A stretch of DNA of 64,000 nt from Hofstenia miamia. Its lineage: Eukaryota; Xenacoelomorpha; Acoela; Hofsteniidae. The stretch is taken from positions 111,593 through 175,592 of the forward strand of contig CABFPE010000144.1 in the NCBI GenBank assembly GCA_900660155.1, read 5' to 3'. The notes beneath the pieces were generated by a model. It had not been told where the DNA came from and did no database searches. It saw only the letters and a program-made list of their open reading frames with translations. Below, one piece after another: positions 1 to 11,800 of the stretch; position 1 is the stretch's first letter; every line of letters starts with the position of its first letter. The position numbers and the translations under genes are program-made.

Positions 1-64
1 TTTAGAAAATGTACATTTAGCAGACACCCATTTATGGAATATCCGGTGGTAAATAGTTAATTGT

Positions 65-72
<8 letters not shown>

Positions 73-100
<28 letters not shown>
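73..100. repeat. (TA)n microsatellite
   Basis: An uninterrupted TA dinucleotide run of about 28 nt. It lies just upstream of a mariner relic and has no coding content. Confidence 0.9.
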
Positions 101-103
<3 letters not shown>

Positions 104-120
104 TGATTCTATAATAATTA

Positions 121-725
121 TCCAGTGACGTGTAGACGAAGTTTCAAGGGGTGGGCATTTGCATTAATTGTTGCGAAATTTGTCCCGAGACTTTTGACAC
201 GAGAACAAAAGGACAATCATGTTGTGGTCTGTCAAGAGCTTCTGGCCAGTGATGATGAAAACTTTATGGAAACAATAATAACTGGCAACAAAACATGGCT
301 TTAAGATTATGACGTGGAAATGAAGACTCAAACTTCACAATGGATGGGAAAAGTATTGTTGAGACCAAAGAAAGCATGACAAGTCAGATTGAATGTCAAG
401 GTGATGTTAAAAGTTTTTTTATGCTCACGATGTTGTTCACCACGACTTTCTACCACAAAGCGTAGCTGTTAACCATTTCTAATACCTTAAAATGCTTCAT
501 AAACTTGCATGAAAACATTTGAAGAAAGAGACCTGAATTCACCATTACTGTGCTTGCACAGCCACTACATTCCCCTGCCCTTGCCCTGGTGGACTTTTCC
601 CTTTTCCCAAAGTTAAAATCCATGCTGAAGCAATAATGATTTGTTTCAATCAATAATATCAAAGGGAGTTCGCAGGACCAACATTGCTGCTGCTGATATC
701 AATGAGTATTGATGTAGTACTTAGA
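121..725 (+). mobile_element. mariner-like transposase relic
   Basis: Decayed transposase on the plus strand. Recognisable blocks are LLTREQKDNHVVVCQELL, FMETIITGNKTWL (TGDESW block, first catalytic Asp region degraded to TGNKTW), SQWMGKS, RPKKA, VRLNVKVMLKVF, and then LAPVDFSLFPKLKSML corresponding to the DLAPCDFFLFPKLK block of mariner elements. The frame is broken by several stops and indels and no terminal inverted repeats were found, so it is an old, dead copy. Family placement rests on the order of at least four mariner blocks. Confidence 0.75.
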
Positions 726-840
726 AAGGTAGCAAAGTTAAGCTAGGGCCCTGGACTTAGATATTAGTGTGAACAAGAATAAGTTAAATTCATTTTTATG
801 TTAAAGTGTAGAAAATGCTTTATCAGTGCATATAATCATT

Positions 841-2587
841 CAGTGGTGGATCTGAGATGAAATTCAGGGGGGCATGGAATTTAGAAAAAAAGGGTTTTTT
901 TAAGAAAATGCACACATATTCCTTATATGATTGAGTCATTCTTATTAAAGTCTAAGAATTGGTAAGTGTTCAGTTGCTAAACGCCTCGTAACTCAGGGAG
1001 CAAATGCTTAAAAAAGTAAACATTTCAAAAGATAGTGCCTTTTAATTTTGTAAAAACATTGATTGACAGGTGTACTTAAGGTTTTTAATGGCTACCAAAT
1101 GGGCGTCTTCCATAAAATTATATCAAAAACTTCTAATGAGGGAAGGACCTTTTCACGCCAAACTATTGGTGTGTTTCTCTGCATCAATTTTCACTTCCCA
1201 ATGAATGCCATTAGCACTAAGTTAGTTTTTGTTATATTGTTTCTCAACAATGTTTTTACTCTGTGAATAGTGTTGGTTTTCTCTCTAAATTGTGGCTGTG
1301 ACCAAAAAGGAAAAACAGCAAAAATGTGCAATGTAACTGGAGTTGATAAAATTGCGAATCAATGTCACACAATGCTTCAAGTGAGTTGCAACATGTAACA
1401 TATATATCTACGCAAAAATCTTGCCAAAAATGGATCTCTCTAAAAAAAATATCTAAGGCTAATTGCTGCAGAAGTCAATTCCTTTCAAGCCAAATCTTTT
1501 ATCATCTGTGCTGATAAGTTAAATATAAACTAGACATCAGTGATGAAGCAACTTCACGATCAAAACTACTTTTGGAGAACTTTAGCCTCAGGTGTGGTAT
1601 AACACAGTCAATAATAAGAATGCATAGGTTAATTCAGTACTGGTAGTACTCTTGAATATTATGATCCATGGTTATCAAGAATATATTTTCTCATCCATAT
1701 CTAAATCCAGATCCGCCTCAACCCTGTCATTTTGACATTCTTTTCTCTAATTTGCCATTGTTTGAATATCTCTAGAGGTACACATTTTTGCAATGTGAAA
1801 GCCTCTATTGCCTTCCTCAACAACTTCTGCAGGTTGAGTAATAGCATTGACTGAAGATTTCATAGATAAATATGGCCCAAGCAAAAGTGACCACCTGTGT
1901 TGAAAGTAGAAGCAAAAATGAGTGACCCACACATAGAGGAAGATGTATCAGCAGTTAGAACATCAACTGAAGATGCTATATAATGATAACAAGTAATGCA
2001 AATTTTTTTCATATTTATGTCAATTTACATGGAATATATTCCAGTAAATTTATCTTCATCTATTTGGTGTGCCTTTAAATTGTGTAGTACATGAATGCAA
2101 AAAGCATATCTTGGCTGCAAGGCTTCCCATTAATTTTGCCTTTCACAAAGAAATCTTTTTTGAGAAATTTAAAGCAAAATATCAAGAAAATTTTAGTTAA
2201 GTAACACCAAAATGTCAAATAACACCATTAAAATGTCAATAACATTATTAAAGGAATTAAAACAGTTTTGAAGGTTTTAGGTACAAGAAAATGTATGAAA
2301 AAAATGTCTTGATATTTCAAGTTACAACATATGTACTACAACTTCATAGCTATTGGAAATAACAAAACCTGACTAAAAATACTGAAGTTGACTACATGCT
2401 GCTGTGCATTAGCTTTAACATTGTAGGAAAATGAAAAAATTAAAAATTGAAAGAAAAAAGTGAAAATTAAATTTAAAAACCGTGGGAGCTATTTGCGTTT
2501 TTACAACACTATTCTACCTTTGCACTTTTTAATAGTGTTTCTTTAAGGGCTGACCACTCCATTAACTCCAAGGCAGATCTGCCACTG
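841..2587. mobile_element. hAT-like DNA transposon, non-autonomous or decayed
   Basis: The left end reads CAGTGGTGGATCTGAG and the right end, reverse-complemented, CAGTGGCAGATCTGCC. The flanks are TAATCATT (833-840) and TAATCAAT (2588-2595), a 7/8-matching 8-bp target-site duplication. An 8-bp duplication with CAG..CTG ends is the hAT pattern. The 1,747-bp interior is AT-rich, and I recognise no transposase in it. Confidence 0.6.
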
Positions 2588-2659
2588 TAATCAATGAGCA
2601 AATAAATTTAACAGCTTCCCTCTTCTCAAGTCAGTTGTTATCTTCCAATAGTTATTCTT

Positions 2660-3913
2660 TCTAGGCTGTTAATCATCTTTGAGCGCCTTGTCTTTTGTTG
2701 TGTGTTCCCTAAAATTCGTCACCTCATCTCTTCTATGCATGGCAACCTCCCGGGTCGTTCTACAATCACTAACTTGCTCACTTTGATTGAAAACTGCTAT
2801 TTCTACTCTGATCATAATGATCATGGTTGCATTATCTTTCTTGACATTTCTAAAGTTTTTGATGGGCTCCCTCATTCTATTCTTTTTGCCAAATTAGGTT
2901 TATTTGGCTTTGATGTTGACTTCATTGAACTCTTCCAATCTTACCCGTCAAATCATTGTCAGTGTGTCAAAATCAACTTTTCTATTTCTTCTCCTGCTCT
3001 TGTCTCTGTGTTTACGTTTCTCTTCTTCCTTATTGCTATCAACTACCTCCCTCAATGTGTCCTCTCAACTCATCCTGTCTACTGTACGTCAATGACAATC
3101 GATTTTCAACGTTGGTTGTTCTTTTGCCACCAATATTACCTCTGATCTTGAGCTTTTAGCTACTTGGTCTTCTGTATCTCCCCCTTCTGATCTGCCGCTC
3201 CCTGTGAATTTTTCTCCTCATCATACTCATCTTGGAGTTCAACTTGCTGCTAACTTAAATTAATTTGGTCATGTGTCCTTGCACCTCTGCACAGCTAATT
3301 CTTCACTCTTTGCCCTCTTATGTTCCCTTTAATTCCAAGATTGCTGTGAAACTCTCTTTGTTCAAGTCCATTCCTCACGCCATTCTTCTCAATGTTTCTC
3401 CCTGTTGGTGGCCTTCTCACTCCCTGTTCCACTCTATGGAATGCTTCCAAATGAATCTCTCCCATGCCATATAAAGACGCTCTTCTCTATTTCCACGCTT
3501 GTGATCTCTACTGCTGTTGAATGACTTGCTCACTTGTAAATTGGACCTTGATCCCTTTTATTTCATTGAGTTCTCTAATTCCTGCTGCACTACTCTGATG
3601 ATGTTGTCACTTTCTCCATTCGTTATCCCAAGAAACATCGCATCCTTCACTCGTTTTTCAATCGTGCTTGTACTGCTGCTAATTACATCTTGAGTCTCAA
3701 CCCTCCAACAGCGATTGATTTCTTTTCTCCACCACTGAGCTTCAAGAAATCTTTGATGGCTTTCCTCTTTGCTAAGCCCTTCTCCAATTTCGCCTACTCT
3801 TCCATCTGCTCCTATTTCATCTCCTGTGACTGTCCTTGCTGTCGTAAAACTTGACTTGTTTTTATTGTTTTTGTAGTGGCTCAATAAAGTCATTCATTAT
3901 TAGTATTATTATT
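2660..3913 (+). mobile_element. 5'-truncated CR1/Jockey-superfamily LINE, ATT tail
   Basis: Plus-strand reverse transcriptase relic. It shows FPKIRHLISSMHGNLPGRST, then IIFLDISKVFDGLPHSILFA (RT motif with FLDISKVFD) and KLGLFGFDVDFIELFQSY. The YxDD region has decayed to YVND. The last 400 bp match the LINE at 18,660-19,402 closely, and both end with AATAAAG-CATTCATT followed by an ATT repeat, the 3' tail. Several stops interrupt the frame. It is less AT-rich than its surroundings. Confidence 0.8.
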
Positions 3914-6900
3914 ATTACAATTGATAATATAATTAGGAAATGAAAAGTTACTGGATTTTTTGGTTACCTCACTTTAGTATAATCCAGTTTGAATTGAATT
4001 GGTTTTGCGGCCTTTGACAGCTTGAGAGCCTGGATATTAGTCTAAGTCATAAAAAACTTTCAGCACTAGCACTAGAGAATTTGAGAGAACCTGTAAGTAA
4101 TGTAGTGTATGAGTATTTTTAAAATTAGGCTTATTTAGTTAGTGAGCAGTTGCTAGATTGACTGTCTTGCACAATCATTTATTGTTTTTTATTTGAGCAT
4201 TGTTTATCACTATTCATTATTGCATTGGAATTATTTTGCATACTGGCTATAAAAACTAAAATTTTCATTGAAGTTGTAATATTGAAGTCAAAAACCTCTA
4301 TAAGAGGCTATCACTTTTTCACTTAAGACTGGTTAGACTGCATTGCAATTATAATCACATAGTCTAACCATAGAATTAGGAGTTTAATACTTTCACATAT
4401 GCCCAACCACACAGACCATAGCCTAAGTCTAAATTATTGGCTACAAATACAGCAATATTCCATTTTTTTAAAATATTTAGTTCTTTTATGTTCTAACGAA
4501 ACAATATTGAAAATCACCCACTGAAAATACTATTCCACATGGCATGGGATAATTTTACCAATCCATTGTATTTTTATTATAGTAAAAACGAAGATGTTGC
4601 CCATAACAAGTTTTCAGTGAACCACATATATTTTCAGTTTTTTTGAAAGTTTTATCTCCTTAAATCCTTAAATTCCAATTTATAGTAGAATTCTGGTTTT
4701 GAAAGGTGAGTGGTCAATTTTCGAAATTTTATCTATCTAAAGAGGGATCATAAGTAATTTAATGATTTGAACTTCCACAGACACAAAAAAGATAAAAAAT
4801 GACGTATCTTACAAAAAGTGAGAAATTTTTTTCTCAAAATTTCTTAATTATACACTGTAAAAACAATGGTATGTAACAAAATACAATTGGTCTTCAATCA
4901 TATCAGAATTATGCCAGATGGGGGCAATCTTACCCCACTCAAAACGCCTAACATACATCAACAAAGCTATCCAAAATAAGGTTAATAGTAATTTGTTTCA
5001 ATACAAAGATTTTGAGTTTTATTGAATTCATAAATGAGTTCAATTAGAAGTGAATAAACACAAATATTTACTACCAAACAATTAAGTCTTCAATGTGCAT
5101 GATTAGAATCTAAAATAAGGAATATCCCTTTTGCAAATTTCTCACTGTTTTGCAAATGCATCTTTGCATAAACAATTTTTAACCCAAATTTATTAGACAT
5201 TTTTACAACCCTTAACCCTAATTCTACTGGGAGTTTTTCAATATCTGTTATGGTTTCCAGAAATAATTTTTAAATGCTTATAACTCAAGAACTATTGAAG
5301 ATATTTATAATCTTAAAACACATTTACCCATAGATGATTTCTTGACTGTTAGTTACGTTAGTCTTTTTTTACCCCAAGCCTATACAATTGGCATTTTTTT
5401 AAATAAATGCATCCAACAAAATGAAATGTTAATTTTCCTGCATTTTTCTAGCTTAATTCTCCAGATGCACCTATTTTAAATTAGCATAGATATTGGTATA
5501 CACAAGTTGTTTTTTTGGTCTTTTATCAGGCTGGCAGGGATAATACAAATGCAATTTATTGGGTATTCTTAACTAAATTTCATAAAATTCGAAATTGTTT
5601 CAAATTATATATGACTATTTGATCCCCACATCTTCAAACTAGCTATGAAACATTATAAGAGTTTGATCTGAGATTATATCAGTCAAATTTAGCATAGAAC
5701 ACATTTGATACTCACAAACAAGGCCTTGTAATAATGTACCACAACAATATTGAAATGCAATAAATGCAAAATAAATATATTGCAATATAAATTTGCTCGC
5801 AATATAATCTGGCAATATATTGCAACACATTGGAATATTTTAAATAATTGAGACCTACCTATTTGTTAGTTAGAGAAAATTGCCCTTTTTATCAAGGTGG
5901 AAATTTACGAACTTATTGCATACTACATTGATATTAGTTTCAATTTTTTAGAACTTTGCAAGTCCTGCTTTAGCTGGTTTCAGCTATTCACAATCAATGT
6001 GCCTGACTATGGAAATAATATATTATATTATGGCTAACTTGTACACATCAAAACCTTTTAAATTGGAAAACATAATTTCAATGTAATTGCACTCATTCAA
6101 ATGAATTTTTACTCTTATCATGATTTCGGGAGTGCAATATATATTCAATGTTAAACTTTTGTTTAGTTATTATTTTATATCTTCTAAAGAAATGTATAAA
6201 ATAACAAACAAAAGTTATTTTTTAAAATCATCTTTCAATATATTGCAATTCTGATGAAGTTCTGCGCCAATAAATTTATTGAAACTTCATTCATAAATTA
6301 AATATGCTGTTCTTTTATACATTGTACATGTATTGTAACCATTATTGACGAATCATATTGTGAATGCATTCAGAAAAGTTAAGATTTTGCTCATCGATTG
6401 AAATTCATTACATTTTCGTGAATCAATTATACACTGTTCTTGAAACATTTCATCTATATTTGCCTGAAGTGTTTTTGCATAATATATTGAAGCTTTCAGA
6501 GTTGCTAACAGTTTGATTGGAATTTGTTAAAATAATTTCTGAATAAAGATTTGTTTTTGAATTATACACGTGCTGTGCATATCTCTACATGAAATATACA
6601 ATGCTCCCAAAGTAAACATGATTTCGAAAATTCAGCTTAAGCATTTGAAAGCCTTTTCTAGTAAAAGATTAGTCACCTCGATTAATCACCAAACCAAATA
6701 TTAATAAATCAACAATCTTTCCAGGGAAAATTTATCAATTTCTTTTATAAACGTTTTGCATAAAAGCACCAATTGAATTTTAATATAAATTTTTTTACAC
6801 TAAACTTATATATTATCATTCTATTAAATTCCAATATTTCCCTACAACTAAAACCAATAATTATTTTAAATATTTTATGACGTTAACAAAATTCTGAACT

Positions 6901-8329
6901 TTTTAAATTAACAGAGTAATATTTGTGCAAAGTTTCGCTTTTAATATGATCCAATCTGCATTAAATATATGGGAGGAAATTTTCCCTCCAAATGCCAAGA
7001 TTTCAAAAAGCCCGGGCTGACAAGTATTGAAGTGTGATACGCACTTTGCAACAATAAATAAATTGTCTTTGTGTATAAAGCAAGAATAGCATGGCTCTCT
7101 AAAAATATCAGTAAAAGCGACAGAAATAAAGACAACAGAACTTCGCTAAAACTCCCCAATTTTCCTTAAATTGCTTTTGTATTTGAACAATATCGCCGCA
7201 GTACAATGTCACTCAATTTATAAAGTATGGTAAGTGAGAAATGAAAACAATCTGGAGAAAATCTAAATCTTTAACACAATCTAAACCAAATGTTACTGTC
7301 ACTGAAGAAAGAATGTGAGGCTGATGACGGTGTTACTGAAAGAAAATGTTTTGCATGGAAAAATTACTGCTCAAAAACAATTCAATAACTACCAAAAATA
7401 ACACTGTGCAAGCTAATGCAACTCCGCTAGAAATCAAACAGGTTACTTTCTATCCACGATGTCAATGTATGTCAGATGCTAAATGTTTGAACACGTCTTA
7501 ATCACAAAAAAAGTGAAATATTTGAAATTTCTTCCCACTTTATATTCAATGTTTGGAGTACAACCTGATACACTCACAATAAGATGAAAAATTTTCAAAC
7601 ATAATAATGCTGGGCTTTCTATCAGTGAACATACCGTTGCAAAAATATTCATTGAAAGTTACTAGAAATCTGGTTTCGAATTAAAGCCTCAAAACCTTAT
7701 TAGTTATTGTAATCAAAATGTATAACGCACGATACTAAACTGAATATCTTACGAGAACTGACAAATGATGGCAATTTCAAAAATTTGTACTATCGCAAAA
7801 AATATATTTTTGATATGACGTTAATAATGTCCCGATTCGGTATATACATCGAAAGGAATACAGCTTAATACAAAAATTAAACAATTAACACACTTGACAA
7901 AAAAATTATATACTTTATTCTGATTTATATGAAAAACACGAAAATGCCGAAAAGTTTAGGATGTATATATTGTTCTGAAGAACTTCTTTACAAATAATTT
8001 AGTAAAAAATTTTGTGATTAAAAAAGTCTTTAGAAACAACAAATATTAGTAAAGAAAACGGTAATTCCTAAAAAAAAATACAATCTTTTTAATCAAATGA
8101 TAAATTTCTTTACTTTCTTTTATTTTGTTCAGCAATTTTCAAAACAATGTATCTCGTCATGTGATAAAATAGAGATTTCTGATTGGTTCAAATATTGGTA
8201 GTATCAAGTACACTACAAAGCTTCATATTTAGAAAATTGCAAGGATTTTTTTTATTTTAGGAATTATTTTAATTTTAATGATAATAGCATAATGTTTTAT
8301 AATCTTCTTTTGCAATTCGCCAAGGATTA
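3914..8329. other. Intergenic AT-rich stretch upstream of UTX
   Basis: No gene, RNA or recognisable element found. It must hold the UTX promoter and 5' UTR, but no core promoter element could be picked out. A pyrimidine-rich tract ending TTTTAG at 8260 could be an acceptor for a 5' UTR exon or a trans-spliced leader; this is only a possibility. Confidence 0.4.
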
Positions 8330-8859
8330 ATGAAATTTGGGCACATGAATGGTGTGTCAGAAAAAATTAATTCAGATTTGTCATCCGATGAAAAATTTTC
8401 GCTTGAAGAAATTGACAGGTGGGTTTATGCATTTTTCGCTTCAAGGGACTATCCATGGCACTATCTAATATATGTTTAAATTTAGCACTAAATTTGGAGT
8501 GATTGACAGTGGTAGTTTTACTGATTCACTGAACCGCAAGCGCTGTATTGAAAAGGTATCCTTATTTTCTTTCTTATGTTTACGTCTTGTTTCAGTTGGT
8601 AAAATCACTTGAAAAAGATGTTAAAGAAAATGGAAAGCCAGGTTTTTCTGAACCAGCAAACTTTAGCAAACTCGGTCATCTCAATCTTGTTTTAAGAAAA
8701 TACACCAAAGGTTCCATTGAATTGGCTTAAGTTGTATAATTTTTGTTTAGCTTTATCTGCATATCAAAAGTTTTTCAAACATCAATCGGATTATTGGAAG
8801 GATTGTAACTTTCTATATGGCGTTGGGATTGTGTATTTTCATTATAATGCATATCAATG
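8330..8859 (+). CDS. KDM6A: UTX exons 1-4: N-terminus and first TPRs
   Basis: Four exons are split by introns of 67, 40 and 40 nt (8419-8485, 8556-8595, 8711-8750). The first exon opens with [12 protein letters not shown] and leads into an acidic stretch ending EEID. Exon 3 carries [12 protein letters not shown], matching the vertebrate UTX segment GHFNLLLEDYPK. Exon 4 carries [20 protein letters not shown], nearly identical to human UTX. The TPR codon split TG|G across the next 12.7-kb intron rejoins exactly at 21581 (YQW then ATRAFQQ). This proves that the distant exon belongs to the same gene, whatever lies between. Confidence 0.93.
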
Positions 8860-11800
8860 GTAACTTTTTACTAATGAGTTAATGATCTACGATTCCCGTC
8901 TTACAAATATATTATATGTATTTTATTTGTTAACAAAACTTTTAAAAGTAGTCTATTTCAAAACTTTTAACAATTTTTTTATGTTTTTCTTTCGACTTCT
9001 CCAAACTAGTTATTGAAATTTTTGGCAATAGCTTTTTTGAAAGCTATTGAATGAGATTGTGCCCATAAACATTTATTTTAAATAGAATGATTTGATTTTT
9101 TTATTGCAACATGCATTGAAATTTAACATAATATTCTAAGCATTTTTACTTAGTTATTCTTGTACCAATTTAATTTCAAGCTTTACTCAGTTATATCTTT
9201 TTAAAAGGTAGAAATATTTAAACATTTTTTAGAAAGAAACGTTCTAGTTCTGTGTTCGAGGTTCTTATCACTTGGTTGAATATTACATTTACTAGGAAGT
9301 TATTGCTTATTTAGCGAGGCATCTAGGAGAGTGATGCATTTCTAACTATTTAAATATTAGAATTTGTCAAAATACGAACTTAAATCGAAAAATCCAACAC
9401 TGGCTGCATATAAAATAATACATAATGAATAAAACTTAAATCCTAATGCCTAGATTTCTCTGTAGCCTATTATATAAATATCTTTTGATCAGTTGTACAA
9501 TTACATATTACATTTGTGTAGTTCAAAGTTTAATGTATGCATTATACAAGTACATATTTCAGATACTGCAGTTTATTTTGCGCGTATATCTATTTTGTTT
9601 GATTTTCTCTAGCCAAACATACGTACAAGGAGCATCTATAACAAAATGTGAATTATTTATCGTTGTTTATGCTTTCTAAATGCGCATACTATTTTTGTGT
9701 GTAATCATAAAATCTATTTCATTTATTGAGTTGTTTGAAAATAATATTTGAGATTAGTTTGTATGGTTGCATTTGAGCAAAAAATGACAGTGATTCAAGA
9801 TACTCTTATTTTATAACATGATTTTTTACTATTTTTTTCACCCGTGCTCAACTTCTTTTTAATATTTAGGAATCTTCATCATGTGCTTAGACATGGAAAT
9901 AAGATTTTTAAATCTCCATTTTCAGCAGCCCTAAACGAATTTTAAGTATTTTGTTTTATCATCTTGCTTGAAGTCGTTGGCTTCGGTTTCCTATTGCCGC
10001 AAGCATCCTATGATCTCTCATCTTTTGAACTAAAGTCAACCACGTAACATTACAGGCTTTATATTTGACTTGCTCCATGCTTGTTGACTTAATATTCCAA
10101 AATTTATTGCATATTTCATTTCTTAATCGACCCATTTCATAAATTTACAACAATCAACCAATTAATATATGGTTAGTGTCACGCTCAATTACTTCGATGT
10201 GGTAGATAGCGCAATTTAATCTTATTGGATCAATCACATCTATAATAAGACATCAAAATAATGCAGCTTAATATTTATTGACTTTACTTGTATGTTGAAA
10301 TGACATGGGAGTTATTTTCCCTGATTTTAAACATGGCCCCAATTGTCTGGCAGATTATTTGTTCATATAACTGCACTGTGACGGTTACTTTAGTGAAAAA
10401 ATTTCTGTTAAATATAAATCATAAATTTTTCGATTGTTTTTAATCATGACCAACATTTATTACATCGTTACCTGATTTTCCGTTATTTGCTTTGTTTCCC
10501 GAATGTCCAAAACAAGGTAAGACATCGCGTCAAATTTCTGTGATTAGGCCGTAAAACTATAATTTCGGTAAGCTAAAATAAACCACTTGCGCTATGCATA
10601 TCCTTGACCCAATAATTCCTAATGTAGTAGCTTTCAGTTTATTGTTTTATTTATTATAACCAACATGGATCCATTTGCTTAAGGTTTTTCAGAATCAATT
10701 ATAGAGTTTTGGGTCGGTTCTTTTTAGCAAGAGTAATTGTATATTCAGTTATTAAGCTTATTAATTTATTGTTTTAATCTGGTTAATTTTAAGTGTTCAG
10801 TTATTGTTAAATCTAGTAATTTTATAAAAACAACAACATTTTTAATATCTTCATTTGCATGATAGTTTCTTTACATATGCAGATACGATTCCTCATATGA
10901 ATACCAATGCTTATTCTTCTAAATGATTAAGTTCAACTTATGCATGAGGTTGGTTCAAAGCGTTGTGGATATAGGAATTTGACTTTTGTCAGTCTACTCT
11001 GGTCAAATCGTCCGAAAATCGAAGTTAGTTTTTAGTCAATCAAAATTTCCAGATGTAAGATAATAGGAGACGGAAATATAATTTAATAAGAATGAGTACG
11101 AAAATAATGCAATAAGTTAGGCTAACTTGTATTTGATAATAATGAAGTGCTATGGGTCTGCCCCTCTCAAATGTCAGTTAATGCTCTTATTGTTTCTGCA
11201 ATTCTAGACTTTAGTGGAGTTCGTATTTTTCTTTCAAATTTACTCTAAAAATCAATCTAATGCGTAGTCTGCTTTAATATAACATCGTACGATCAAATAC
11301 CGGTAAGATAGCGCATGGTATAGGTTATGTATGCTGCTTGCCACAAATGTGCATAAAAATCCATTTACTTTATCAATTGCGATTTCTTAATCATGGTTAA
11401 CTTTACAATTCGAACTTACAATATATTATATACTTGCGTTCACTATTACATACTGCTCGGTAGCAATTGTGCATTTCGTTGGCTCGCTAATATTTATAAG
11501 TACAAGTTTCCAGGATTTCTTAAATGTGTACTCAATTATAAACTGCTCATTATAGTATATTGTAATTATTAAAAGTGGCTGTCATTAAAACCAATTGGAT
11601 TGATATTGGAGAACATTGCTTCTATACTATGAGATGAGTCCTGCAGAGAAAATCATAGACTGGTAATTAGTTTGTTCCATGTTCAACTGGACTTTGCTCT
11701 ATAAATAAATATCAAAGCTATTTTATCTGCACAAATTAAACATTACTAAGGGTGCATAGGAAAATTACAAAGGATCGTTTAAGAAATTTTTTCTGTCACA

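Noticed and set aside
3558-3893. Minus-strand 111-aa frame in the LINE 3' end, also seen near 19,174
   Set aside because: It is the antisense of the LINE 3' region; the plus strand carries the RT and tail.
5750-5840. Clustered AATATATTGCAATATA motifs as a possible regulatory or palindromic site
   Set aside because: Explained by AT-rich low complexity; no clear unit or spacing.
9446-9679. 77-aa hydrophobic frame in UTX intron 4
   Set aside because: Composition follows AT-rich background; no family resemblance or splice context.
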